A stretch of DNA of 64,000 nt, taken from contig QAOA01007002.1 of NCBI GenBank assembly GCA_003255065.1, positions 225,670-289,669 on the forward strand, in the 5' to 3' direction. The notes under the pieces were generated by a model, which saw only the letters and a program-made list of their open reading frames with translations, was not told the origin of the DNA and made no database searches. The stretch comes from Cercis canadensis (lineage: Eukaryota > Streptophyta > Magnoliopsida > Fabales > Fabaceae). The first letter of the stretch is position 1, and each line of letters begins with the position of its first letter. Of this stretch, positions 21,601 through 32,544 are shown in pieces. The position numbers were made by a program, and so were the translations under genes.

Positions 21601-23863
21601 GTCATTCACCAAAATCAAAAATCCACTTATCTTATGCTTTCAAATGGAGAACAAAATGTTGAGATTTAAAAACTGAAATCAAGATGAGCTTATATGTGTG
21701 GCCAAAATGCAAATGTTTAAGTTCGAACCCAGCACAATGGTCTGCATGGCAAGTGGTGCCATGTTAAAGAGTCAATAATTTCTCTGAATAAAAAATCTTT
21801 CCATTTATTCACACGAAATGAAAATTTTGCATAATACATGCAAGTAAAAATGTGTCTGCATGCTTGAAATATTACAAAATATGTACGAAATTAAACATCA
21901 AATATTTTTCAAAATAACAACATCTCTCTATTTATTATAAAGTAAATATACAAATTTGTCAATATTATAGCACATTTGAGACCCTTATCTACTATTTTTA
22001 TTTTGGTTACATGATCGCATGGAGGTTCAATCCTCCAACATACTGCATTTATAATAATTTGCTATATAGAAACATTTTGACCTTAATAATAAATGTACGA
22101 GGTGCCATGTGCATACACCCATTGATTTGAACCCAAAAGTTAGGGCATTCGTCTCAATAATGCTATTTTATATAATAAAAAAAATTCTTAAATTCAGATG
22201 TTTCCAAATTATTTTCCGATATTCTTGTCCCATATCTTTTATTATTATGTTTTAAAAAAAAAGATTTCACACTAACCATGCCATATGAGAGTGAGAAGAG
22301 TGAATTTTGACTATTAGATCTTCTATAAATAAGTAGGATTAAAAAATTTAGTCATGTAATTTTCTTAAATGGTTTTATGATTGTCATGTAGCTTTCTTAT
22401 CTATAGACGATCTAGTGATCATTATTTACTTCCCTAGTTTCTCACTATAAACCAATTCTCTCACCATATTGTGTGGAATAGGTTAGTCAAGTCAATAAAG
22501 TTTATGTAAAACAAAAATAGAAAAAGAATAGAAAGGGATTCAAAGGAAGTAAATGACCAAAACATTTACCTGTATAGAGTCAAAAAGATATGACGCTAGG
22601 CATTTTTGGTTGAAGATAATTTTGAAAATGGTTATTCTCCACAAAACCAAAGTACTCAGCAACCTTCCACTTTCTTTCCATGCAACTTTTCATAATTAAG
22701 TTGAGCAAATGCAAAACAAATTGAATACATTGCTAAGGTCCTTGAAATATATTAGTCTATATTAAAATATTACTTTATAACATTAGTGAAATCTATAAAA
22801 TAATTATTTATTTTCTATCATCTTACTTTGTATTGTATGGCCTAATTCTTTTTCTCCATTATTAATAACAGGAGAAATTTTTGGGTGAACTATGTTCATA
22901 GCCATGAATTTTGCATAAATAAAGAGTACAAAATTAAATTATACTTTCTATTTATTTTGTATTATATAATGAGAGCAATAGTTGAATTTCAATTGTTCCT
23001 ATTGGTTATGCGGAAAAGTTGAATGTTGGTTTGCCCCAAAATGAATCTCACTTTCACAAACTTGTTTATATACTTCTATATTGGATTTCTCTTGAGGCAT
23101 AGAAGTAGCTTTTGGTGTTGACTGAAAATGTAATAGTTGTGGTAGAAGGAGAAACTTTTTCTGGAAGATTGGATGGATGAAGATATCTCCTAGTCTACTT
23201 AGGAAGTTTTTTTGTGTGTCGTGGTTCATAATTCACACTCAATTAGTGTTAACTAGAAATNTTTTTCTTGAGGCATAGAAGCAGCTTTTGGTGTTGACTG
23301 AAAATGTAATAGTTGTGGTAGAAGGAGAAACTTTTTCTGGAAGATTGGATGGATGAAGATATCTCCTAGTCTACTTAGGAAGTTTTTTTGTGTGTCGTGG
23401 TTCATAATTCACACTCAATTAGTGTTAACTAGAAATATGGAAGCTTTTGTGTTCACATGGTTGGTTCGTAATTCACATTCGATTAGTGGAAGCCCATATT
23501 TATTTTTGATTTGCACATCATTCATTAATAGAGTACATACCACAATTAATCTTAAACAAATTTTTCTTAGAGGTATTATAAAATCTAAAAGTTTTCATTA
23601 ATTATATTGAAAGGGTGAGAAGAAGTACATTTGATATATATTATGACACAATTTGAATGGAGGGCAATAATACAATAGTGATATAATGAAAACAAATAAT
23701 AAATATAACAATAGTAGAAGTAGTAATATAGGAAGATAAGAATAAGTCGAAATTAAGAAAAATGAAAGTTGGAGGCTAATAGCCACTGCTTATATCCCCA
23801 AGTGACATTATAAATACCAGCGTACCAAGAGCTGTATGTGCACAAGAACTACAATTAAAGCTT
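21601..23863. other. AT-rich non-coding DNA between two gene relics
   Basis: No supported gene. It contains a direct duplication, 23086-23260 and 23262-23436 (175 bp each, about two differences), exactly either side of the unknown base at 23261 and so probably an assembly overlap. Confidence 0.6.
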
Positions 23864-24798
23864 TTGGTTCCTGTCGTCGTGGCTGGTTCCTCCAGTACTG
23901 TTATCTTCGTTTTCCTTTGCTGTTTTACCTTGCTTACTTTTGACTTTTGCATTTGCGCAAGATCCACTAAGCTTCTATGCCTAGCAAGTGAGCAAGAAGC
24001 TCTTCTTAACTTCAACCAAAATCTTATGGATCATTCAAATAGGCTCCAATCTTGGACTGGCAATAATAGGGATTGTTGTACATGGGAAGGTGTTGTCTGC
24101 AACAACGTAACTGGCTCCTTGAGCTTCACCTTAAAAGTTCTCCTTCCAAGAGAATGGTATTTGGTGGACAGATAAATGCTTCTTTGCTTGATTTGAAGCA
24201 CTTGAACCACCTAGACTTGAGCGGCAATGATTTTAGGGGTATGCAAATTCCCAGTTTTATGGGATCATTGAGAAGCTTAACATATCTTAACTGTTCTCGA
24301 GTAGGATTTAGTGGGAAAATTCCTCATCAACTTGGAAACCTTTCGAATTTGCTCTATCTTGACCTCAAAACTACTTACAGCACACCAATGTTCGTTGGCA
24401 AAATTCCTCATGAAATTGGGAACCTCACAAATTTGCTCCATCTTAACATCGGAAGTGATGAATTATTACTCTATGTAGAAAATCTTCAATGGTTGTCTAG
24501 TCTCTCCTCCCTGCAGAATCTTGATATGAGTTCTACAAACCTATCTGAAGCCTATGATTGGCTTTGGGTTACACACAAACTTCCAGCTTTGAAGGAATTA
24601 CACCGGTATGGTTGTCCAATTCATTACCACAATCAACCATCCAGCATTAACTTCTTATATCTTGTCATCCTTGATCTATCCCAAACTAATTACTTCCAAG
24701 ATTCTTTTATCCCAAAGTGGATATTTGGACTCAAAGAATTGATTTCTCTTCAATTAGTTAGCAATCACTTCCAAGATCCAATTCCATATGGTATTCAA
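23864..24798 (+). pseudogene. Leucine-rich-repeat receptor-like protein relic, N-terminal part
   Basis: Extracellular LRR receptor-like proteins or kinases sense ligands at the plant plasma membrane. The frame from 23864 begins with a hydrophobic signal-peptide-like segment (FVFLCCFTLLTFDFCI), then the LRRNT_2 cap: CLASEQEALLNFNQNLMD, NRLQSWTGNNRDCCTWEGVV and CNNVTG. A frameshift near 24115 moves the reading to a second frame, which continues ELHLKS, then LRRs of the extracellular plant type (LNHLDLSGNDFRG.QIP, LTYLNCSRVGFSGKIPHQLG, LLYLDL...GKIPHEIGNL). It stops at 24798 in HFQDPIPYGIQ, where a TRIM is inserted, and resumes at 38177. Confidence 0.85.
24794..24798. repeat. Target-site duplication TTCAA (left) of the TRIM
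   Basis: TTCAA precedes the LTR start TGTTGGCC at 24799 and recurs at 38177-38181 after the last TRIM LTR. Confidence 0.7.
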
Positions 24799-25173
24799 TG
24801 TTGGCCAAGGTGTGGCAGCAATTGTCCCATGGTGGAGGCCCAAGTGTGGGTTGAGTCACAGTCGAAACATGGCGCTTGGGCTGGTATGGTGAAATAGAAA
24901 AAGTTGCGCCCTGACTAATAGCTATAGCCTTTGGCCTAGTGGTAAGCGCTCAATCCAACAATTGGTATTAGAGCCAAGGTCATGTGTTCGATTCCTAGTA
25001 GGTGCAATTGCTGAGGGGGAGATTGTTAGCCAAGGTGTGGCAGCAATTGTCCCGTGGCGGAGGCCCAAGTGTGGGTCGAGTCACAGTCGAAACATGGCGC
25101 TTAGGCTCGTATGGTTAAGTAGAAAAAGTTGCACCTTGACTAATAGTTATAGCCTTTGGCCTAGTGGTAAACA
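24799..25173 (+). mobile_element. TRIM: two LTRs with a 63-bp interior
   Basis: LTR 24799-24960 (162 bp, TGTTGGCC...CCAACA), then ATTGGTATTAGAGCCAAGG at 24961, a primer binding site for initiator methionine tRNA. Next comes a very short interior, a purine tract GAGGGGGAGAT (25013-25023) and a second LTR 25024-25173 that lacks about 12 bases near its end. There is no coding capacity. Words matching a pol III A box (TGGCCTAGTGG, about 24932) and B box (GTTCGATTCC, about 24986) span the LTR/interior border, so a tRNA-derived SINE was considered, but the paired LTRs with primer site and purine tract favour TRIM. Confidence 0.75.
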
Positions 25174-25640
25174 GTAAATAAGAAGAAGAATTTTTGGTAG
25201 ACTTAAAATAGGATCTATTTTTCATACTTCTTATTTCTCATTCTGGGCTGACTTTTTAATCATTTCTCTTATGGGCCTTAATTCTGTTGTGTTGCCTCAG
25301 CCTTTAGCAAAACACACGTTTCACTTCCTAGCAGTTGCTCTCCTAATCAAAATGCCCCGTTTTGCTTTTGTTCCTTAAGCAAAACTCTCGTTTCACTTCC
25401 TAGTGGTTGATCTTTGGATCAAAATGCCCCGTTTTGGTTTTGTTCCTTCCCCATGTACTTCTTCTTCTTGCCTTCGAATTTTACCCTATTTCCCTCATTT
25501 CTCTACTCTACAAACCACTCTCTCCACGTTCTTCTCTATCTCTGCCTTCGTGGTGCCACAAATTTATGCTCCACTGCATTTTGTGCTGCAACTACTCTCT
25601 ATTTAAGGCTATGGACAGACGTAGAGTCAGCCAATGACTG
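25174..25640. other. Non-coding leader-like stretch with a 73-bp tandem repeat
   Basis: Two imperfect copies of a 73-bp unit (25309-25381 and 25382-25455) share CGTTTCACTTCCTAG and CAAAATGCCCCGTTTTG. It probably belongs to the retroelement that follows, but no 5' LTR was defined. Confidence 0.5.
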
Positions 25641-27360
25641 ATGGCGAAATCTAAAGGCAAGGCCAGTGCTAGAAGCTCTCATGGACATCCAATTGTTGTT
25701 TCAGACTCCTCCTCTTCATCTGAAGAAACTCTAGAAATGGTCACCATGCTAGAAACCTTGGCAAAGAAAAAGGCAAATGTAAAATGCCATCTCCTTCCTT
25801 TCTGCCTTTATTTTCTAAGTTTCCTTCTACCCCCATTCATGAACTCATCTCTAAAAAGCTAGTCCCTTTATTACTTGTCGAAGCACCACCTACCTTCAAC
25901 CCTTCTTCACCATCTCATTCACCTCCATTATCCTTAATTCCTAAGTCCCTTTTACCTTCACCCGCCAAACCCTCATCTGAAAATTCCTCATCTTCATCCT
26001 CTAAGTCTAACCCTCAAAAGGGCTTAAACCTACTTCTTCATCTCCTGCTACCACCTCTGAGTATCACTCGTTCTCCCATTCTGAACCAGGCAATAAGCCT
26101 TAGTCACCCTCTTTTTCAACCCTTTCTATTGAACCAGAACTAGTCTTTGTTCCTGAAGCTGACAATGTCTCAGCCCCCTTTAGTTCTAAACCTCAAGAAA
26201 CACCTTCTAACCCTTCTAGTTCTGGCAAGCAATTCAAGATGAAAGCCAGAAAGATTGCCTTCTCAAAGATTTCCTGCTTCTCTATTTGAGAATGCAGTGA
26301 TTGAGGTGAGATGTAACTCTCTCTATGCTCATAGGCCTATTGCTCCTGGATGTGTCATTTCGTGGGAATCAAGTTCTTCTGCTACAAAGGCCATATAAGA
26401 CATTTTTACCTATATGGGATGGTCAACTATGCTAAAATTGAATACTCCAATATTCCCTAAGGTAATTAGATTGTTTTATGCTCATCTTTAGTCTATGCAA
26501 GGAGCTGAATCTGGTTTAATTTACTTGAAAACATATGTAGCAAGGGTAGAGATTGTGCTAACTGAAAGAATGTTAGTAGGACTGTTTAAATTGCCTGTGA
26601 AGCGAGCTTCCCATTTTGTTCAGAAGGTCTGACCCTCTAACCTCCTCTCTTACAATGACACAATGACATCTCTCTGTGATTTTCCAAAGATGAGAGGTCA
26701 AGGCAAACCAACCTCTATATACTGTTTTGATTCATTTAATAAAACTTTGGCTAGAAATGTTACAACTCATTTCTTGCCGAGAGCTAGAAGTCACACAGAC
26801 TTTTCCACTCCTGATCTTTATGTTTTATAGCATTTAAATCATTAGTTACCATTGAATCTGCCAAGGTTAATTCTAAGTACAATGGCATCCTCGGTCAAGG
26901 CAACTAGAACACAGACTAGTTTTCCTTATGGAATGTTGATAGTGAAGATCTACCAGTTCTTTAAGGTGGATTTCTCTCAGTTTACTGAAGAGACAATTCC
27001 TCCTAAGCTAGTACTTAGACGTCTTATGCCTGAATCCAGATCAAAGGATCCTCTTGCCAATTCCAAATCTGCTAAGACCAAGAGGACTGCTACATCTCCT
27101 ACCTTTTCATCAAAACCTATCAAGAAGGCCTTAGCCTCAGCCAAACCAATTCCCCTACTCAGAAAGTGGACCATGTAGAATGAATAGCTTTGGTTAAGCC
27201 TGAAGAACTAGCCAACCAGATTGGGAGGCGGCTAAACTATTTACAGTCCTTAACTTTTAAGTGTTCTACACGTTTGGCTGTGGTGGAGAAACAATTGGCG
27301 CATACAAAGGCAGAGCAGGCAACTTTAAAATCTTCCCATCCATCTTCTTCATAGACTTTA
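25641..27360 (+). pseudogene. Retroelement protein with putative plant transposon protein domain, decayed
   Basis: Begins MAKSKGKASARSS with a Ser/Pro-rich low-complexity region. After several stops it reaches a block reading YCFDSFNKTLARNVTTHFLPRA and, at 26852-27178, NLPRLILSTMASSVKATRTQ and LPYGMLIVKIYQFF-like text. This is the layout of the so-called putative plant transposon protein domain found in gag-like proteins of plant retroelements. A basic Ser/Lys-rich tail and a short coiled-coil-like end follow. At least eight stops or shifts break the frame. The molecular role of this domain is not established. Confidence 0.6.
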
Positions 27361-27804
27361 ATTTCTTGTTATGATTTCAGTCCAATATGTAGAACTTTTG
27401 ATCTTAATCAACTTCAAATGGCATATCTTTGTTGTATATCATGCATAATTGCATTGCTCCTATTTTTTCTAATCTCTGGATTTTACTAATATTGGCTTTA
27501 TTATTGGTAATTATCAATTATCTGCAATGTTTGTTTGGTTTCTGATTTTTATTCTGTTTTGTGAATGTTTGATTCTTCTCCCTTGTCTCTTTGATCATGA
27601 CAAAGGGGGAGAAAATCTGAGATAGTCTAATTGAACTATTATTGTTGTTCATTACTGTTTTATTTGTTGTCTATCTCAGCTGTTGAAAATCTCCCATTTT
27701 CTTAAAACTTCTTTTTGAAAACTGTTTTAAGAACTAGTCTGAGAACTAGTTCTAAGGTATGCTCATTTTCAGGGGGAGATTTTCCTTAATCATTTGTCAT
27801 CATC

Positions 27805-28841
27805 GAAAAGGGGGAGATTATAAGTTCCATAATCCTCTATCCTGCTTTTGATGATAACAAATGATTATATATCTTCTAATTTGTGTTTTTGTTTAAGTAT
27901 TCTTCTAAGTACAGGTTATAAAAGAAAGCTAAAAACTAATTCTGCAGGTTTGTAAGAACTAGTTCTTAAACCAGTTCTTCTCTTTTGGATGTTGCTATGC
28001 TTGTAAGGTCTTCAAATCTCAAAGTGTTTGTCAGAAGGTCACTTCACATGTGATATAACCATTTCCTTATGAAGAGTTGGTGGAGATCCAACTTTCAAAG
28101 GAAGTTAGTAAAAAGTAACTTCTTTGACACTACAAGAAAAGGGAAATAGTTAGTGGACTTGGATTGAATCCTGGCTTGACATCTATCCTATTATCAAGGG
28201 TGAAGATTGATCTTCATGTGCTGCCCTCTTCCTTGATATTGAGCTTTCCCTTGCTTTTTGAAGGCAACACTGAGGAGAAGCAGAAAGAAGAAAATACTAA
28301 GCAAGAGCTAGGGTGCGATAGCAGCCCTTTCTTCTTCAATTTTGTACTAAGAGATTCTTCTTCCTTATGTTCAAAATTGTGTAAAATCTGCTCTAGAGAG
28401 AGAGAGAGAGTACTTTAATGGAGCTCAATTCCTTTTTGAGTGTTAAGAACTCAGGATTTCAGTAAGAAATCTATGAGGGACTTCTAGTTGTGATACTAGA
28501 AGAAGAAAGTTCTTGGAGAGCTTTAGTGTGAGAAACTATGGTTGTAAAAGCTTGGAGAAGCTTGGACAAATTAAACTCAATCTAGTGGAACCCCAAAGCT
28601 TTGGGAAATAGGATGTAGGCCTTAGTGTTGAACCACTATAAATCTGTGACTAAGATCTTCTTAACTCTTCTTTTTATCTCTTTACTGCTTATGCTTTACA
28701 GAATGTCATTGATGTTTTGAGTTAAATCTGTTGAACTTTCTGGATTGATTCATGTGTTATCTCTATGAAATGAATCTAAGCTTTTCAATGTATCTATTCA
28801 GTTCTAGAACTAGTTCTTAAGTTGTAGAATTAGTTATTGTA
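27805..28841 (+). repeat. Probable polypurine tract and 3' LTR of the decayed retroelement
   Basis: GAAAAGGGGGAGA (27805-27817) is a typical polypurine tract, followed by TATAAGTTCCATAATCC, where the first bases may be a worn TG. The following kilobase is non-coding and recurrently contains AACTAGTTCT. A matching 5' LTR was not found in the window, so the boundaries are uncertain. A lone CACTA-type terminus, CACTACAAGAAAA, lies at 28128-28140. Confidence 0.45.
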
Positions 28842-29040
28842 GGGTCTGTTTGGGAGTTTTTTTTGGAGGGGAGAGGATAGGAGAAGAGAGGAGAGGGAGG
28901 GAAAGGAAGGGAAGGGAAGAGAAAGAGAAGGATTTCCTTTCCCTTTGTTTGGATGATTAAAATGAGTAAAAGGAAAGGAAAAATCTTATTACAAAGTATT
29001 TTTACTAGTTTACCCTTTATTATTAAAATAGACATATTTA
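28842..29040. repeat. GA-rich MITE-like segment
   Basis: GGGTCTGTTTGGGAG followed by a long GGGAAGG/GAGAGG purine tract and CCTTTGTTTGGATG, a composition common in plant hAT-type MITEs. A related segment lies in opposite orientation at 37300-37460. Complete terminal repeats were not seen. Confidence 0.4.
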
Positions 29041-32000
29041 ATATAAAATTAAATAATATAATATACTTATTTATTTTTTTTCTCTAAACTAATCAATTAA
29101 TAAAACTAGAAAATAAATTAAATATTTTTCTAAAAAAATTAAATTAATCAACAAATCAAAATTAAAATGCATTTGCCGTATTTTTGGCTTTCTATCCATT
29201 ATTTTTTTTAAAAAAATATTACCAATAGATGTCTATAATCTTTATCTCATTATTAAACTTAATCAGACGTCAGAGTTCATACTCAATTTAATTTTAATAA
29301 TATCGTATAGATATGGTTTATGATCACCAAATAATATTGTTTTATTTCAAACTTAACAAGCTCAAGCTGAACAAGTAAAGATGCTTTAGTTCTCCCAGAC
29401 CCTTTCACATCTCTAGCTATATATAAGACCAAGAACTCTATTGGCTTCTCAACAACGAGGGATTAAAAAATAAAATTAAAAATTCTCTTCATACACCCAA
29501 AAAATTTTGGCCACCAATAGCACATTTGTCTTATCTGCCTTTGTTAAAATTGAACAGGACTTGAGAATGAAAAATGGAAATGCTATGAAATGAAATTTTC
29601 ATTTTCAAAAGAATATGTGAGAACAACTTGATATGATGTTAAAAAATTCATCATAATTTTTCCAATTTTCTTTCTCCTCTGTTATTAAACAATAAGACTA
29701 AAATCATCAAAGATAAAAGCCTCGTGGACTTACAAGCTTGTACAGTTCAAATAAAAGATCTAACAAACAGATAATAGAGTAAAGTTCATAATATCACACT
29801 AACTACTCATTGCATGTCCAATCAGCTTAAGTAAGCTTGTAGTCACCTGCATGAAGAACATCACAAACTCAGAATTAGACCAACACCTCCCCTCCATGAA
29901 AGAACAGAACAAGGAAAGGAAAGGTTTTTATTCCTTCTCATCAGCAATAGTCTCAATATATAAGCCTCCTATATGTGCAGAGATTTTCTATTTTAGATAG
30001 ATGCCTACTAAAATAAAGATTATGCCTTACTATAAGAAAGCTGATTGTTTTTTCCACGCAATTGAATAATAGACCACAACATTTTGGGGGAAATGTTTTC
30101 TAACTCATGATCTATTTTAAGGGTGCTTCTTCATTGCCACAAGTGGCACAAATACCACAACTGACAAAATAGTAGCTAGCCAATGAAAGGAGGACAAGGT
30201 GGAGGTGAATTAGTGGGGTAAGCTGGTTTTGTTGAAATTTAGATTTAGCCCAAAATTTTAAATATTTAAAAATTGGCCCAAATAAATGACAAAAACTCAA
30301 GAACTCTAATATTCCATTTCAATTTCTCTAACAAATCTATTGAGGAGATCATATTGGGTATCGGACATCAACTAGAAGACAATCTTTTGCAATTTGATTT
30401 GGCTTCTTCAAGGCTTGGGTTCAGCTCCTGCGTATTGGGTAGACAAACATGTTGTGCAAACTTCAATTTCACATCTATTGCTTAGAGAACACTATTTTCT
30501 GTATTTGTCTTTGTTTCTTCCCTTGAGAAAATTTTCAAGCATGAGCCGCACCTGTCCAAAGTACTTGAAGGCGCACAGAGTTCATGAGCTTCAGTATTTA
30601 ACATGGAAAAAGGAAGGTTTTTAGGGTTGGTGGTGCAAGTAGAAGAAAGAAGACAAATGTGAAAGTTATAGTAGTGGGTTTGAAAGGAAGTAGAAGATGA
30701 TTTTTTTTTTGTAGACTTTTTTGGGGTTTGATTTTGAAAATTTTGACTTGAATACTTAGATAAAAAAAATTAAAATACATAGGTCAATTATATTGTTCTC
30801 AATAAGAATTGTTTTTTATCATATTAATGGAATTAGTAACAAGAAAAACAAATTCATTTTAAAAAAAAAAAATAAGTGATATTCCTTGTAGTAAAGTGAA
30901 GAAGAACAAGATGGAGAGGAGGGCTAGCAAAATTTTTCTTTTAAAGAAAATAGAAGACAATGTACTAATTTGTTTCAACTTTTTGTATTTAAGTGATCCA
31001 AAAGAAAATTTCTCTATTCAACTAACTTGTTTTATAAATGGTTTGGTAATAATTGTTATCCTTTTCAATAGTTATTATGTTCTGTTTTTTAAAATATTTT
31101 TTTACAACCAAAACATAAATATCCTAAACCCTAATTCTATGACAATTAAGGTTATACGATTTGAAATTATTTACTTTAGTCGTCAAATATAGGAATGAGT
31201 TAAGATTATACTTTAGTAGTCATATATAGCTATTTGTGTTATGAGATTAATTTATGAGTGAGTTGAGATTAATTTAATGGTCATAAGTTGTTTGATGTTC
31301 TTGAATAATCAATTGAGCTTACTTTAGGACTCACTTTTTCTCTTGTGGACTAATTAGTTAAGATCACTTGCATTGCACATTTGAATCCTTTTTTACTTTA
31401 GTCAAATGAGACACATGAGTTCTATACACATGCTGATTTTAATTTAGAACATGCAAGTAGACAATTTGATCACCTTAATGAGCACTTAAGTATATTTTAT
31501 CTCTAAATTTTGTCATTTTAGATGGTGATAATTGATCAAGGTCACTATTATGGTATAACTTCCAAATTATTAAATTAGTTTTCTTGCAAATAATACCTAA
31601 TATGCCTATGAAAGTATTTATTCCGATAGAAATCATTGTCAACATTTGAAGATAAGAAAATTTCTTTAACGAGAGATTTATAACGGAACCATGTATTCAA
31701 CAAAATATCAAACAATCAAGTTAAGTGATTTGGTCTAAAAACTATAGAAGAAGAATAAAACCAAGATAAGCAAAATTCATAAACAACTATAGCCACAATG
31801 TGAAATTAGCTAGAGAGTAAAGGAGTAAGAAGCAAAACTTCAACTTGCAAAACCAAAGCGGATAATTGTTTATATTCCAATAACGCTTCTGATAGGATGC
31901 AAAATTTTAGAACCATTTCTTACCACAGTACTCGAGTAAAAAGACAATGATAACGCCAAAACAAATAAAAGAATGCAATATTTTCAAATCTGAAAATGCT

Positions 32001-32309
32001 GTATGCTTTGGACTTATTTACCATATGCCACAATTTGTAAATAAATAAAAAGAAATGAATTACAGTAGGGGAACATAAGTAGCAGGGCAGATAACATGAC
32101 CAAGGTAGTGCATTCATGAATGTATAATCAAATGAAAACGTAGAGCATTTTCGATTTTCCATAGATTAACAAACTCAAAAGTTTCTCTTTAACATTTAGT
32201 ATGGTTTAGAAATTACACAAGAGAAAGATATGAAATACATCAGAACCATTCTATACAAAGTTTGAGTGCATCAGAAAGATTAAGCAGACTATGATATTAA
32301 GAAACCAAA
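29041..32309. other. AT-rich non-coding DNA
   Basis: No credible gene. Short open frames here are AT-driven (for example 30112-30300 and 30896-31192) and lack any recognisable domain. Confidence 0.55.
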
Positions 32310-32544
32310 CTAAGACGCATACTCCCTTGCTGTCCATCTCTCCTGGTATCTCCCAAATGAATACGCTATTGAAGGCATCTCAGTTAAATGAAAAGGGTCT
32401 GGTTCAATGCCATAATCTGTGAGTGGTCTATGCTCCAAAATATCATCATGACTTTTCACAAATTCAGGTATCTCAACCTCTCATTTCTTTATATCTTCCC
32501 AAAGGTATTGAAGGCGGCTTACATACTTGATTTTCCAATGTAAT
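32310..32544 (-). pseudogene. Exon-like block of an unidentified plant gene (terminal exon)
   Basis: On the minus strand an acceptor-like pyrimidine tract and TAG precede 32544. The frame then reads WKIKYVSRLQYLWEDIKK, a stop (TGA), EVEIPEFVKSHDDILEHRPL, TDYGIEPDPFHLTEMPSIAY and SFGRYQERWTAREYAS before a TAG at 32310-32312. The charged, non-repetitive composition looks like real protein, and I do not recognise the family. The internal TGA suggests a pseudogene, unless the real exon boundary or the base differs. A GT donor-bearing, untranslated-exon-like segment near 34190-33960 on the same strand could be its 5' end. Confidence 0.45.

Noticed and set aside
24928..24996. tRNA gene suggested by A-box and B-box words
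   Set aside because: The region between them does not fold into a cloverleaf that I can see, and a retroelement primer site lies there. The paired LTRs explain the sequence better.
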